Assembly: GCA_029547805.1 (NCBI GenBank)
Contig: JAKPOP010000010.1
Location: 397,675-461,674 of the forward strand
Source: Deltaproteobacteria bacterium
Lineage (GTDB): Bacteria > Myxococcota_A > UBA9042 > DTJE01
Direction: 5' to 3'
DNA length: 64,000 nt
The notes beneath the pieces were generated by a model that made no database searches, was not told the origin of the DNA, and worked only from the letters and a program-made list of their open reading frames with translations. The position numbers and the translations under genes were made by a program. Below, in pieces: positions 6,929 to 15,691 of the stretch (its first letter is position 1; each line of letters opens with the position of its first letter).

Positions 6929-9019
6929 ATGACCCGGGGATTGCATCGAGTCCTGTGGCCGGCATGGGCGGCAGCCTTGCTGATGCCCATGTCCAGGGCC
7001 GACGGAGCCTTCCTCCGGGACCTCCCGCTGGAGGTCCGCCAGTGCGACGGCAGCCGGCTGGACGTGTGGGTGACCGGTGATGAGTCCCACCGGACGGTCC
7101 GGGACGGGTCGGGGCAGCCCCTGGAACGGGACCCCCTGACAGGCTGCATCGGGCCAGCGTTCGGGACGCAAGTGCCGACATCGGGACGACTCCACCCGGC
7201 GACCTCTCTCCCGGCCCGGGCCTGGGAGCCCTCGGGCCTGCTGGGGACCGTCGTGAACCTGGCCATCTTCGTCCGCTTCGAGGGCGACGACGAGATGACC
7301 GAGCGCATCGAGGACTTCGAGGACCAGTTCAACGCGACGACCCCTGGATCGACGTCGATGCGGGCCTTCTTCCAGGAGGCCTCGGTGGGCGCGGTGGACC
7401 TCCTGACGGTGTTCCTGCCGCCGGCCGACGACCAGGGGTGGGTGGTCGCCTACACCGACCCCCACAGCCGGGGCTACTACGGGGTCTATCACCCCACCGC
7501 GAACCCCTCGGGCTACCGGACCGACCAGGAGGCCGGGTGGCGGGAGCACGCCCTGCTCCAGTCGGCCCTCGAGGCCGTCGAGGCGATGGTCCCGGCGGAC
7601 CTGGACCTGGATGCCAATGACGACGGGTTCGTGGACAACGTGGTCTTCCTGGTGGACGGTCCCCCCGGGGACCCCTGGTCGGGCCTCCTGTGGCCCCACA
7701 TGTGGGCCTTCCCCGACCCGGTGCCGTTCCGGGGCCTCGCCGTGAACCTCTACAACATGAACTTCACCGGCCTGCTGCGGTTCTCGCCGGGGACCTTCGC
7801 CCACGAGATGGCCCACACGCTGGGCGCCCCGGACCTCTACCACTACAACCAGGACGACCTGCGACCCGTCGGTCCCTGGGACCTGATGGAGCAGACCCTG
7901 TCGCCCCCCCAGCACCCGCTGGCCTACCTGAAGTGGCGCTACCTCGGGTGGATCCCGGAGCCCCCGGAGGTCGGCCATGGGGCGGAGGTGCGCCTGTGGC
8001 CGTCCTGGGCGCTGGGGACCCAGGCGGTGTGGGTCCAGGCCGGTCCGGACCCCCGCCAGTCCTTCTGGCTGGAGTACCGCCGGGCCGAGGGCCCCTTCGA
8101 GGGCTCCCTGCCGGCATCGGGGCTGCTGGTCTACCGGGTGGACGACTCGGTGGCAGGGGACGGGAACCGCAGCGGGCCGCCGGACGAGGTGTACGTCTTT
8201 CGCCCCGGAGGAAGCCCAGGGCTCCGGGGCCAGGTGGTGCAGGCCCCCCTGGGAGCCGACACCGGCCGGGACCGGATGCACGAGATGACGGACCCCGCCC
8301 CGTTCCTGCAGGATGGGACCCCCGTGACGCTCCGGGTGTACGACGTGCGGGAGGACGAGGCCGGCGTGACCTTCCGGGTCTGCCTGGTGCCGCCGGACCG
8401 CGGGGATCGGGTCTGTGGCGACGACGGGTGCGGCGGTCTCTGCGGGACCTGTCCCAAGGGCCACCGCTGCACCGAGGGGACCTGCGAGGCCTGCTCCTGC
8501 GAGGGGCGTTCCTGCGGGGACGACGGCTGCGGCGTGTCCTGCGGGACCTGCGACGACGGCAATCCCTGCACGGTGGATCGCTGCGAGGCCTGGACCTGCC
8601 GTTTCGATCAGGTGCCCGTCGGGTCCCCCTGCGACGACGGCGACCCCTGCACCGCAGGAGACCGGTGCGGCCCCGAGGGGACCTGCCAGGGCGATCCCGC
8701 CTGCCTCCCGGAGGACGTCCCGGTGGCGGACCTCGCCACCGACACCCCGTCGCAGGATGCCCTGGACGTGGGGATCGACGGGGCGACTCCCCCGGACCCG
8801 GGCCCCGGCGAGGACCGGGCGACCGACGGACCGTATCCGGAGGATGGCGGCGACAATCCGGCAGATGGGGCCCTCCCGCCTCCGGCAGGGTCAGGCCACG
8901 GATGCGGGTCCGGACCCGCCGGGAGCCCCGTCGGGCTGGCGGCCGGGATCTCCCTGCTCTGGATCTGGGCCTGGCGCAGACGGGGGACAGTCACCCATGG
9001 ACCCCACTCAACCCATTGA
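6929..9019 (+). CDS. M6-type secreted metalloprotease with MYXO-CTERM-like tail
   Basis: This 696-residue secreted zinc protease has a signal peptide (about 1-24), then an M6 (immune inhibitor A-like) catalytic domain with the zinc motif HEMAH at residues 292-296 followed by a downstream Asp-Leu-Tyr segment. Around residues 490-600 there is a Cys-rich region made of CGDDGCGGxCGTC-type units found in many deltaproteobacterial surface proteins. An acidic Pro-Asp linker follows. The last 40 residues carry a Gly-Cys motif, a hydrophobic helix and an RRR cluster, a MYXO-CTERM-like sorting tail. A weak -10 (TATGCT, 6896-6901) precedes the ATG. It probably acts at or beyond the outer surface. Confidence 0.85.
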   Translation: MTRGLHRVLWPAWAAALLMPMSRADGAFLRDLPLEVRQCDGSRLDVWVTGDESHRTVRDGSGQPLERDPLTGCIGPAFGTQVPTSGRLHPATSLPARAWEPSGLLGTVVNLAIFVRFEGDDEMTERIEDFEDQFNATTPGSTSMRAFFQEASVGAVDLLTVFLPPADDQGWVVAYTDPHSRGYYGVYHPTANPSGYRTDQEAGWREHALLQSALEAVEAMVPADLDLDANDDGFVDNVVFLVDGPPGDPWSGLLWPHMWAFPDPVPFRGLAVNLYNMNFTGLLRFSPGTFAHEMAHTLGAPDLYHYNQDDLRPVGPWDLMEQTLSPPQHPLAYLKWRYLGWIPEPPEVGHGAEVRLWPSWALGTQAVWVQAGPDPRQSFWLEYRRAEGPFEGSLPASGLLVYRVDDSVAGDGNRSGPPDEVYVFRPGGSPGLRGQVVQAPLGADTGRDRMHEMTDPAPFLQDGTPVTLRVYDVREDEAGVTFRVCLVPPDRGDRVCGDDGCGGLCGTCPKGHRCTEGTCEACSCEGRSCGDDGCGVSCGTCDDGNPCTVDRCEAWTCRFDQVPVGSPCDDGDPCTAGDRCGPEGTCQGDPACLPEDVPVADLATDTPSQDALDVGIDGATPPDPGPGEDRATDGPYPEDGGDNPADGALPPPAGSGHGCGSGPAGSPVGLAAGISLLWIWAWRRRGTVTHGPHSTH

Positions 9020-9080
9020 CCTTTCTGGCAATCAACCACAACGGGCGTCCCGAAGGGTTCCCGGGCATGTCGGTCGGGAA

Positions 9081-9100
9081 CCATGACACCGCCGTCATGG
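9081..9100. repeat. 20-bp inverted repeat in intergenic gap
   Basis: CCATGAC and GTCATGG flank a 6-base centre between the M6 protease and the Cys-rich gene. The stem is perfect, but no T-run follows, so it resembles an operator more than a terminator. It lies about 50 bases upstream of a possible -10 (TATTCT, 9151-9156). Confidence 0.4.
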
Positions 9101-9234
9101 GAAGGGCGATCCGGGGAGAACCGTTGGTGGTCAATGCCTCGATTTTCCGGTATTCTGGTGCTGGCATGGCTCCTGCAGAATCGAGAGGCAGGCCCCCCCT
9201 TGGGGAGGGGAACCGGTCTTTCAGGAGGTGTTCC

Positions 9235-10296
9235 ATGAGACACGCAATCTCCCTGATGCTGCTGGTCGGACTGGGCGGCTTCCCAGTGGCGGTGCTGGCA
9301 GCCGACAAGTGCACGACCGACGACGACTGTCCCGAGGGCCTGATCTGCATGCCCTCCCCCTGCCCGGCCATCGCCTGTGAGGACCCGACCGACTGTCCTC
9401 CGTGCGACTCCGTGGGTACCTGCATCGATCCCGGACCCTCCGGGGGCAGCGGGATCGGGAAGGAGTGCACCACCGACCCGGACTGCCCCTTCGGCTTCGT
9501 CTGCCAGGAGCAGGAGGTTCCCTGCCCCGGGGCCGCCTGCCCGCCCTGCGACTGCGGCTGCCGTCCTGGAGAGGAGGGCTGCGACTGCCAGTGCCCCGAG
9601 TGCCCCGAACCTCCGCCCTGCGAGCCGATGTTCGTGAAGGTCTGCGTCTATAGGCCCAAGGCCTGTTCGGTGGATGAGGACTGCGGCCCGGGCTTCCAGT
9701 GCGTGGCCGAGGAGGCCTGCTCCGGCGGCTGCGCCTGCGCCGGATGCGCCTGCCCCTCCTGCCCCGAGGGGGCCGATTGCCCGCCCTGCGAGTGCCCGGA
9801 CCCCGATCCCTGCACCTGCGACACCGAGCCGACCTGCGAGGTCACGGGGCACCACTGCGAGCCGATGCAGATCCCCTGCGCCGAGGATGCCCAGTGCCCT
9901 GCCGACTGGACCTGCTCGCCGGTCGGCGGCACCGCCTGCCTGTGCCCCGACTGCGCCTGCCCGTCCCCCGATGGGGAGGGAGGCGCCACCGACTGTGAGT
10001 GCGGTCCCTGCGAGTGCGACCAGGAGTCTTCGGACCAGTTCTGTCTGCCGCCGGGATGGGCCGATCTGGGAATCGTCACCCCGGGCGACGGGTCCTACGG
10101 TCAGCCCCGGACGGACCCCACCGATGGGGAGGCCTCCGGCGGGACCGTTCAGGAAGATGGCACCGCCGCCCCGACGACCCATGAGACCGGCATGGTGCCC
10201 CCCTCCAAGGGAGGCTGCATGGCCGCCTCTCCCGCGGACGCACTTCCCCTGGCGCTGATCCTGCTGGGGCTGGCGGTTCGTCGCCGGCGCCCCTGA
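9235..10296 (+). CDS. Cys-rich surface protein with MYXO-CTERM-like tail
   Basis: This 353-residue secreted protein starts at ATG after a strong AGGAGGTG. Residues 1-22 are a signal peptide. The mature part contains dozens of cysteines in repeated CTTDxDCPxGxxC and CxCPDCxC units, resembling small disulfide-bonded modules in deltaproteobacterial surface proteins. A Thr-Pro-Gly rich linker leads to a C-terminal Gly-Gly-Cys motif, a hydrophobic helix and RRRR, a clear MYXO-CTERM-like signal. No enzymatic motif is visible; a structural, adhesive or metal-binding role is possible. Its neighbour upstream carries the same tail type, so both are probably handled by the same sorting machinery. Confidence 0.85.
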   Translation: MRHAISLMLLVGLGGFPVAVLAADKCTTDDDCPEGLICMPSPCPAIACEDPTDCPPCDSVGTCIDPGPSGGSGIGKECTTDPDCPFGFVCQEQEVPCPGAACPPCDCGCRPGEEGCDCQCPECPEPPPCEPMFVKVCVYRPKACSVDEDCGPGFQCVAEEACSGGCACAGCACPSCPEGADCPPCECPDPDPCTCDTEPTCEVTGHHCEPMQIPCAEDAQCPADWTCSPVGGTACLCPDCACPSPDGEGGATDCECGPCECDQESSDQFCLPPGWADLGIVTPGDGSYGQPRTDPTDGEASGGTVQEDGTAAPTTHETGMVPPSKGGCMAASPADALPLALILLGLAVRRRRP

Positions 10297-10383
10297 GACG
10301 CTCCCTGCTGACCAGGCCACCAGAAGACCCCTTCCAAGCGTCCCAGCCAGCGTTCCGGTTCACGACGGCCATCCCGGCCGGGA

Positions 10384-10412
10384 TTGACCGGGATGCCGCA
10401 ATGGGGTACAAG
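10384..10412 (+). promoter_or_regulatory. Promoter of the cobalamin riboswitch transcript
   Basis: TTGACC and TACAAG are separated by exactly 17 bases. The predicted start site, about 7 bases downstream, coincides with the first base of the riboswitch P1 stem at 10419, which supports both calls. Confidence 0.65.
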
Positions 10413-10418
10413 GCCCAC

Positions 10419-10565
10419 GGATGGGCGGTGCAGGAAGCCGGTGAGAGGCCGGCGCTGCCCCCGCAACTGTCACCGGGGACGAACCCAGAACAGCCACGGG
10501 CGCCGGGTGGCGCCTGGAAGGACTGGGGGAGAGGGATCCGGGAGCCAGGACACTCGCCGCCATCC
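10419..10565 (+). ncRNA. Cobalamin (B12) riboswitch
   Basis: The aptamer closes with a P1 stem, GGATGGGCGG at 10419-10428 against CCGCCATCC at 10557-10565 (one bulged G). Between them are the conserved core words of the class: GCCGGTGAGA (10437-10446), CCGCAACTGT (10461-10470), GCCAC (10493-10497), TGGAAGG (10515-10521) and the B12 box AGCCAGGACAC (10543-10553). It adenosylcobalamin-responsively represses the three-gene uptake operon downstream, as known for this family. The next base pairs form the expression platform. Confidence 0.93.
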
Positions 10566-10598
10566 GGACAACGCACGCGGTTTCGGAGGGAAGCGGTG

Positions 10599-10691
10599 CG
10601 GATCCTCCTCGTCTCCCGGCGGACCAGTCCTCGTCGCGATACGTGAGATCCGGTGCCATGGCTGCCCCCGAGACCCGAACCAGAGAGGAGG
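10599..10691 (+). promoter_or_regulatory. Riboswitch expression platform with anti-Shine-Dalgarno
   Basis: CCTCCTC at 10604-10610 is a perfect complement of the ribosome binding site GAGGAGG at 10685-10691. A second 6-base pairing, CGGATC (10599-10604) with GATCCG (10647-10652), competes for part of the same segment. No U-run is seen, so translational control by masking the ribosome binding site is more likely than transcription termination. This is inference from complementarity. Confidence 0.5.
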
Positions 10692-10696
10692 AGCCC

Positions 10697-12412
10697 ATGC
10701 GTCACCTGGATCAGACCGTTCGTGCCCTGTGGGTCGTCTTCGGGGTCCTCGCAGCGGCGGGATGCGAGACCTCGGAATCGACGCCCGACTCCACTGCGGG
10801 AGACCTCCTGCAGCCGGACATCGCGCCCGATGCCCCCGCCGACTCCCAGCCCCCCGAGGATCCGGGAACCTGGGACTCCCCCGAGGCGACGGACGTCCCG
10901 GGAGAGGACTCCCCCGACGTCGGGACAGCGGACCTCCCCGGAGAACTGGAGACCGAAGACGCCCTCCCGACAGACACGGCGACGGAACTGGCAGCGGACC
11001 TGGCGACTGACACGGGGGAAGACGTCTCGCCGCCCCAGGACCAGGGCACCGACGGCGACCTTCCCGGGCCGCCGCAGGAGGGGATCGAGATCGCCGGCCG
11101 ATGGGTGGACGACTGGGGGGGACGCCACGTGATCCTGGATGGCTCCTGGGAGATGGTCGGGATGGCCTTCTTCCACATCCTGGAGTTCCACAACGACGGC
11201 CGCTGGATCGTGGCCCAGAACGACCTGCGCAACGACTGGAGCCCCGGTCTCTTCAGCCGCTTCGACTGGACTGTGACCGAGGCTGGCCTCTGGTACTGCC
11301 AGACCGCCTTCGCCGCCGCGACCCGGGAAGAGGCCGCCGCCACGCCCGCTGCCGACCCCACCGACCCGGCCACCGGGGGCTGCGGCGGCTTCCCCTGGAC
11401 CCGACTGGTCCCCGATGACCGGGAACGACTGGAGATCGCCGGGACCTGGCAGGACCCCTGGGGCGGAACCCACCGAATCTCCGAGTCCCGGTGGGAGATG
11501 GTGGGCATGGGGTCCTTCGAGGTGCTGGAGTTCCACAACGACGGCCGCTGGATCGTGGCCCAGAACGACCCGGCCAACCAGTGGAACCCGGGCCTCTTCA
11601 GTCGCTTCGACTGGACCTTCCTCGACCAGAACCTCTGGTATTGCCAGACGGCCTTCGCGGCCGCCTCCCGGGAGGAGGCCGCCGCCACGCCTGCGGCCGA
11701 CTCCACCGACCCGGCCACCGGGGGCTGCGGGGGCTTCCCCTGGACCCTGCTGACCCCCGATGGAACCCCGGCAACGGCGGACCTGTGGATCAGTGCCCCG
11801 GGCCACACCGGGACCCACTTCGAGGACGCCTACCGAGCGGTCAACGGCGTTCGGGGCGGCGGCCAGAACGCCGGCAGCACGGACGTGTTCAGCCTGGGCT
11901 ACCGGGAGGGCATCGACAACTACCTCGTGCTGGGATTCCGTGGCTCCCGGATCCGCAATGGCCCCGGGGCCGACTTCGTGGTCTTCGAAAATCCCTTCGA
12001 GTATGCCCCGGGCCAGGTCTTCATGGACCTCGTGGTGGTCTTCCTGTCCCGGGACGGAGTCCATTGGGTCCCCTTCCCGCACCGGTACCTGGCCGAGGAC
12101 CCGGCGGTCTATCAACCGGCCCCCTCCCTGTGGCCGGGATTCGCGGGACGGACGCCGGTCCTCTACCACCAGGAGGACCACGCCGTGGACCCCTTCGACC
12201 CGGACCAGGCCGGCGGGGACGCCTTCGATCTGAGCGACCTTCCCGACGAGGGAGAAGCGGGAGAGATCCGTCGTCAGGGCGTTGCCTACCTGAAACTGGT
12301 CACGGCACCATCGTTGACCAATCCCGACACGGGAGCCCTCTATGTCCGGGACCCGGCCTCGAACGGTGCGGACATCGACGGGGTGATCGCCCGGTACCTG
12401 GCCCCGCGATAG
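10697..12412 (+). CDS. Surface lipoprotein with duplicated domain, B12 operon
   Basis: This 571-residue lipoprotein is the first gene under the cobalamin riboswitch. The signal peptide ends in lipobox AAGC (Cys23), followed by about 100 acidic, Pro-rich residues. Residues about 131-245 and 246-356 are two near-identical repeats (IAGxWxDxWGG, then FHNDGRWIVAQN, then LWYCQTAFAAA and GGCGGFPWT). The last 210 residues form a separate domain with ADFVVFENPF and LSRDGVHWVPF, resembling the family loosely annotated as cell surface protein near B12-regulated receptors. ATG follows GAGGAGGAG, which the riboswitch platform can mask. Cobalamin capture or delivery to the receptor is inferred from the operon; no catalytic motif is seen. 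Confidence 0.75.
   Translation: MRHLDQTVRALWVVFGVLAAAGCETSESTPDSTAGDLLQPDIAPDAPADSQPPEDPGTWDSPEATDVPGEDSPDVGTADLPGELETEDALPTDTATELAADLATDTGEDVSPPQDQGTDGDLPGPPQEGIEIAGRWVDDWGGRHVILDGSWEMVGMAFFHILEFHNDGRWIVAQNDLRNDWSPGLFSRFDWTVTEAGLWYCQTAFAAATREEAAATPAADPTDPATGGCGGFPWTRLVPDDRERLEIAGTWQDPWGGTHRISESRWEMVGMGSFEVLEFHNDGRWIVAQNDPANQWNPGLFSRFDWTFLDQNLWYCQTAFAAASREEAAATPAADSTDPATGGCGGFPWTLLTPDGTPATADLWISAPGHTGTHFEDAYRAVNGVRGGGQNAGSTDVFSLGYREGIDNYLVLGFRGSRIRNGPGADFVVFENPFEYAPGQVFMDLVVVFLSRDGVHWVPFPHRYLAEDPAVYQPAPSLWPGFAGRTPVLYHQEDHAVDPFDPDQAGGDAFDLSDLPDEGEAGEIRRQGVAYLKLVTAPSLTNPDTGALYVRDPASNGADIDGVIARYLAPR
11087..11431 (+). repeat. Tandem domain repeat, copy 1 (345 bp)
   Basis: First copy of an in-frame 115-codon unit in the lipoprotein gene. 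It shares an identical 45-base block with copy 2 (11180-11224 here, 11525-11569 there) and long near-identical stretches near its end, so the duplication is recent or kept homogeneous. Confidence 0.85.
11432..11763 (+). repeat. Tandem domain repeat, copy 2
   Basis: Second copy, offset by exactly 345 bases from copy 1, without the short linker at the end. The Trp, Cys and Gly positions (WYCQTAF, GGCGGFPW) are all conserved between copies. Confidence 0.85.
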
Positions 12413-12429
12413 GTCGACAGGAGGCGATC

Positions 12430-14352
12430 TTGGAGGGAGCCGGCCGCAGGTCCGCCCGTTGCCCAGGCCCCACCGGGACCTGGGCCGTCCTGGTGCTGGG
12501 GTGTGCCGCGCTGCTGCCTGCCCCAGGAAGGGGGGACCCTCCGGCCTCCCCGGAGGTCCTGGAGGTGCCCCCCATCGACGTCGAGGGCCTCCCGCCCGCG
12601 TCCCCCGACGTCGCGGGCTCCCAGGTGCGGGACCCGGTGGATCGCCCCGAGGACCTCGAGGCCCCCCGAGGCCCCGCCGCCGCGGTCGGTCGCCTGCCTG
12701 CCGTGAGGCTGCGGGAGTCTGGGGGACCTGGCCAGCCACAGACCGTGATGATCCGAGGAACGGACCCCTCGGCGACCCTGGCCTCCCTGGACGGGGTGCC
12801 CCTGAACTCCCCATTCCTGGGCGGCGCAGACCTGACGGGCCTGGACCTGATCCCCCTGGAGGGCCTGGAGGTGGTCCGGGGAGGACGGGGACAGGAGGCG
12901 GTCGGGGGACGACTGGAGGCCCGGACGCCGGACCCCCTGGGGGGATCCCGGAGCCAGGCAACGCTGGGCGCCGGGTCCTTCGGGTCCTTCTGGCTGAAGG
13001 GTTTCGCGGTGCAGCCTCTGGGAGACCGGGTCGGCCTGCTGCTGGGCGCCGGGGGCCAGCGATCGGAGGGACGGTTCCCCTTCCGGGACTCCAACGGCGT
13101 GGCCCGGCAACGGGACCATGCCGCCTCGTCCTCCCTGGAGGCCACCATCCGGGTGGACGGGCTGGCGGGGGCCGGCTGGCGCCTGGGGGGTCTCGTGGAG
13201 GGCGCCTTCACCGATCGCCAGGAACCGGGCCTGGAGCAGTTCCCCTCGGAGACCGCCACCCACCAGGACTCCCGGCTGGTGCTTCTGGCCCGGGGCAACG
13301 GCCCCTTGCCGGGGACGATTCCCGGGTCCCTGGAAGGGGCCCTCTACTACCGACGCCTCTCCTTCGTCTACCGAGACCCACGCCCCCCCATGGGGCCGCC
13401 GACGGCCTCCACGCTCATCGCCCACGGAGTCGGGGGCCACCTGACGGCCGAGGTCGCCCCCTGGCCCATCGCCTCCCTCTTCGGGAGCCTCGAGGGGACC
13501 GGCGACCTGGGGAGGGTGTATCGCCTCTCCCAGGCCCCCGAGCGTCCGGCCCGCGGAACCCTCGCCGGGGCCGTCGGGGCCCGCATCGGCCGTTCGTCGG
13601 ACCCCTTCGAGGTCTCGGGAGAGGCCCGGGTGCTCTGGGCCCAGGGGGCCGGGGTGCGCATCGCCCCCCGGATCGGCGTCTGGTGGACGCCATGGGGACC
13701 ATTGCGCCTCTTCCTGAACGGGTCCCGAGCCTTCCGATTGCCCACGCTGGAGGAACTGCACTTCGACGTGGGCTTTGTCCAGGGCAATCCGGACCTGCGG
13801 CCCGAGGAGGCCTGGACCTGGGACGGTGGCCTGGAGGCCGGTCAGCCTGGGACCTGGCGACTCCGAGCCGCCTACTTCGAGAACTATCTGGACAACGTGA
13901 TCCTCTTCCTGCCCCGGTCGGCCTTCCTGGTGAAGGCAGACAACTCGGGACGGGCCACGATGCGGGGAATGGAGGCCCTCGGAGAGTTCACCTGGCGCTT
14001 CCTGTCGGTCCGGGCCTCCTACGCCTTTCTCTGGAGCGCCTTCGGCGCCTCGGGGCTCTCGTTGCCGGACCGTCCTGCCCACACGGTCCAGGGGGAGGTG
14101 GCCCTGACCCTGTGGACCCTGCGCCTGGCGGTCCTGCCAGGCTGGCAGTCGTCCTTCTACCTGGACCGCTTCGAGTCCACCTCGGAGGAGGGACGGTTCC
14201 GGCTGGATGCGCGGCTCGATTGGCGCCTCCGGGACACGGTGCGCCTGTCCCTGGAGGCCCGGAACCTGACCAACAAGCGGGACGCGGTGGATTCCCTGCA
14301 GCGGCCGCTGCCAGGGTTCTCCCTGTGGGCCCAGGTGAGCATCTCCCCATGA
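12430..14352 (+). CDS. TonB-dependent outer-membrane receptor, BtuB-like
   Basis: This 640-residue receptor has an N-terminal signal peptide, a plug domain (about 90-200, with QTVMIRGTDPSATLASLDGVPLNSP and LEGLEVVRGG-type plug motifs) and a beta-barrel ending in the receptor signature LEARNLTNKRDAVDSLQRPLPG. It imports a large ligand through the outer membrane using TonB energy; cobalamin is the likely ligand because the operon starts with a B12 riboswitch. The start is TTG after AGGAGG (12419-12424), as no ATG or GTG fits before the signal peptide. The final residue is Pro rather than the usual aromatic. The stop overlaps the next ATG. Confidence 0.85.
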   Translation: MEGAGRRSARCPGPTGTWAVLVLGCAALLPAPGRGDPPASPEVLEVPPIDVEGLPPASPDVAGSQVRDPVDRPEDLEAPRGPAAAVGRLPAVRLRESGGPGQPQTVMIRGTDPSATLASLDGVPLNSPFLGGADLTGLDLIPLEGLEVVRGGRGQEAVGGRLEARTPDPLGGSRSQATLGAGSFGSFWLKGFAVQPLGDRVGLLLGAGGQRSEGRFPFRDSNGVARQRDHAASSSLEATIRVDGLAGAGWRLGGLVEGAFTDRQEPGLEQFPSETATHQDSRLVLLARGNGPLPGTIPGSLEGALYYRRLSFVYRDPRPPMGPPTASTLIAHGVGGHLTAEVAPWPIASLFGSLEGTGDLGRVYRLSQAPERPARGTLAGAVGARIGRSSDPFEVSGEARVLWAQGAGVRIAPRIGVWWTPWGPLRLFLNGSRAFRLPTLEELHFDVGFVQGNPDLRPEEAWTWDGGLEAGQPGTWRLRAAYFENYLDNVILFLPRSAFLVKADNSGRATMRGMEALGEFTWRFLSVRASYAFLWSAFGASGLSLPDRPAHTVQGEVALTLWTLRLAVLPGWQSSFYLDRFESTSEEGRFRLDARLDWRLRDTVRLSLEARNLTNKRDAVDSLQRPLPGFSLWAQVSISP

Positions 14353-15665
14353 AACGACTGCCGTTGCTGCCCTGGTTCCTGGGACTCTGGCTGGCCTGTG
14401 AGCCCACCCCGGGCCTCGAGCACGACGCCGGCTCGGAAGGCATCCACGACGCCGGCGACCTTCCGGCGTCGGCCGATGGCCCCCAGGACCTTCCCGAGGA
14501 TGCGGCTCCACCCCCGCCGAGGGACATCCCCGGAATCGATGCCCGCGACCCCGGTCCCGACGGAGGGACGGTGGACCTCCCGGACCCCGGTCCCCTCCCG
14601 GACCGGGACTTCTCCACCCCCGAGGGGATCACCCTGGCCGGCCGCCATGTCGTGGTCGCCAATCCCGACTTCCGGTACGACGGCCAGCGGATGGTCTTCG
14701 GCACCGGCTTCCTGACCGTCGTGGACCGAGGGTCGCGCCAGGTGGTCCAGCGCATCGCCCTGCCCTGCCGCAATCCCCAGGAGGTCTCCTGGGACGGGAC
14801 CCGCCTGTGGGCCCTGTGTTCCGGGGAGACGACCTTCGACGGCACGCTGGTCCGGCCCGCCGGGCAGGCGGCCCTGGTGGGCCTCGATCGGTCGGGGGAC
14901 CCGTTTCGCATCGTGGCCTGGATGCCCATCGTCCCGAGCCCCACGCATCCCCTCGTCGGATATCCCTCGTCCATGGCCTTCCTGGACGGACGGGCCTACC
15001 TGGCCAGCGGCACCACGGCCGCGCTGCTGGTGGCGGACCTCGAGGCCGGACACCTGCTTCGATCGCCCGATGCCCCCCTGTCCCTGGAGTCCCTGGGCCT
15101 CGGCGGGCTGGCGGACCAGGACACGGTGAAGGTCCTCACGGGCCCTCCGGGCGTGCTGCTGGCGGGGTCCTTCAACCGGGACCGAGTGCTGGCCTTCCGA
15201 CTCCCGGGAGGGGCCCCGGACCCGATCCAGTCTCTGGAGGTCGGGGTGGAGGGGATGCTGGATGGCGTGCTGGACCTCGCCTGGCGGCCCGGCGGGACCC
15301 CGGAACTCTACGTCCTGCTGGGGCTGGCCCAGCGAGTGGTGGCCGTGTCGGACCTCCTGGGCGCCCCCCGGGTGGACGACCGGTTCGCAGTGACCGGCAC
15401 GATGCCGAATCGGATCCTGCTGGACCGGGACCGCCTGTGGATCCTGGATAGCGGGGACAATCGGGTCACGGCGGTCGATGCCGACACCGGCAGGCCCCTG
15501 GAGGTCCGGGCCCTGATGCCGCCGGGGACCAATCCTTACGCGATGGCCGCCGGGGACTGGGAGGGCCGCCCGGAACTCTACGTGACCGGCCTGCGGTCCA
15601 ACTCCCTGTGGGTCTTCGACGCCGACACGGGTGACCTGCTGGCCCAGGTCCCACCGGTCCCCTGA
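14349..15665 (+). CDS. Beta-propeller (YncE-like) lipoprotein, BtuG-like
   Basis: This 438-residue lipoprotein (lipobox WLAC, Cys17) overlaps the receptor stop by ATGA. After an acidic 70-residue linker it consists of repeated beta-blades with motifs such as GFLTVVDRGSRQVVQ, RLWILDSGDNRVTAVDADTG and LYVTGLRSNSLWVFDADTG, typical of YVTN/YncE seven-bladed propellers. In Bacteroidota the surface lipoprotein BtuG has this fold, sits on BtuB and captures cobalamin with extreme affinity. The same neighbours here suggest an equivalent role, though sequence kinship with BtuG cannot be established by eye. Confidence 0.75.
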   Translation: MKRLPLLPWFLGLWLACEPTPGLEHDAGSEGIHDAGDLPASADGPQDLPEDAAPPPPRDIPGIDARDPGPDGGTVDLPDPGPLPDRDFSTPEGITLAGRHVVVANPDFRYDGQRMVFGTGFLTVVDRGSRQVVQRIALPCRNPQEVSWDGTRLWALCSGETTFDGTLVRPAGQAALVGLDRSGDPFRIVAWMPIVPSPTHPLVGYPSSMAFLDGRAYLASGTTAALLVADLEAGHLLRSPDAPLSLESLGLGGLADQDTVKVLTGPPGVLLAGSFNRDRVLAFRLPGGAPDPIQSLEVGVEGMLDGVLDLAWRPGGTPELYVLLGLAQRVVAVSDLLGAPRVDDRFAVTGTMPNRILLDRDRLWILDSGDNRVTAVDADTGRPLEVRALMPPGTNPYAMAAGDWEGRPELYVTGLRSNSLWVFDADTGDLLAQVPPVP

Positions 15666-15691
15666 CAGCAAGACCGGCACCGACCCGGTCC

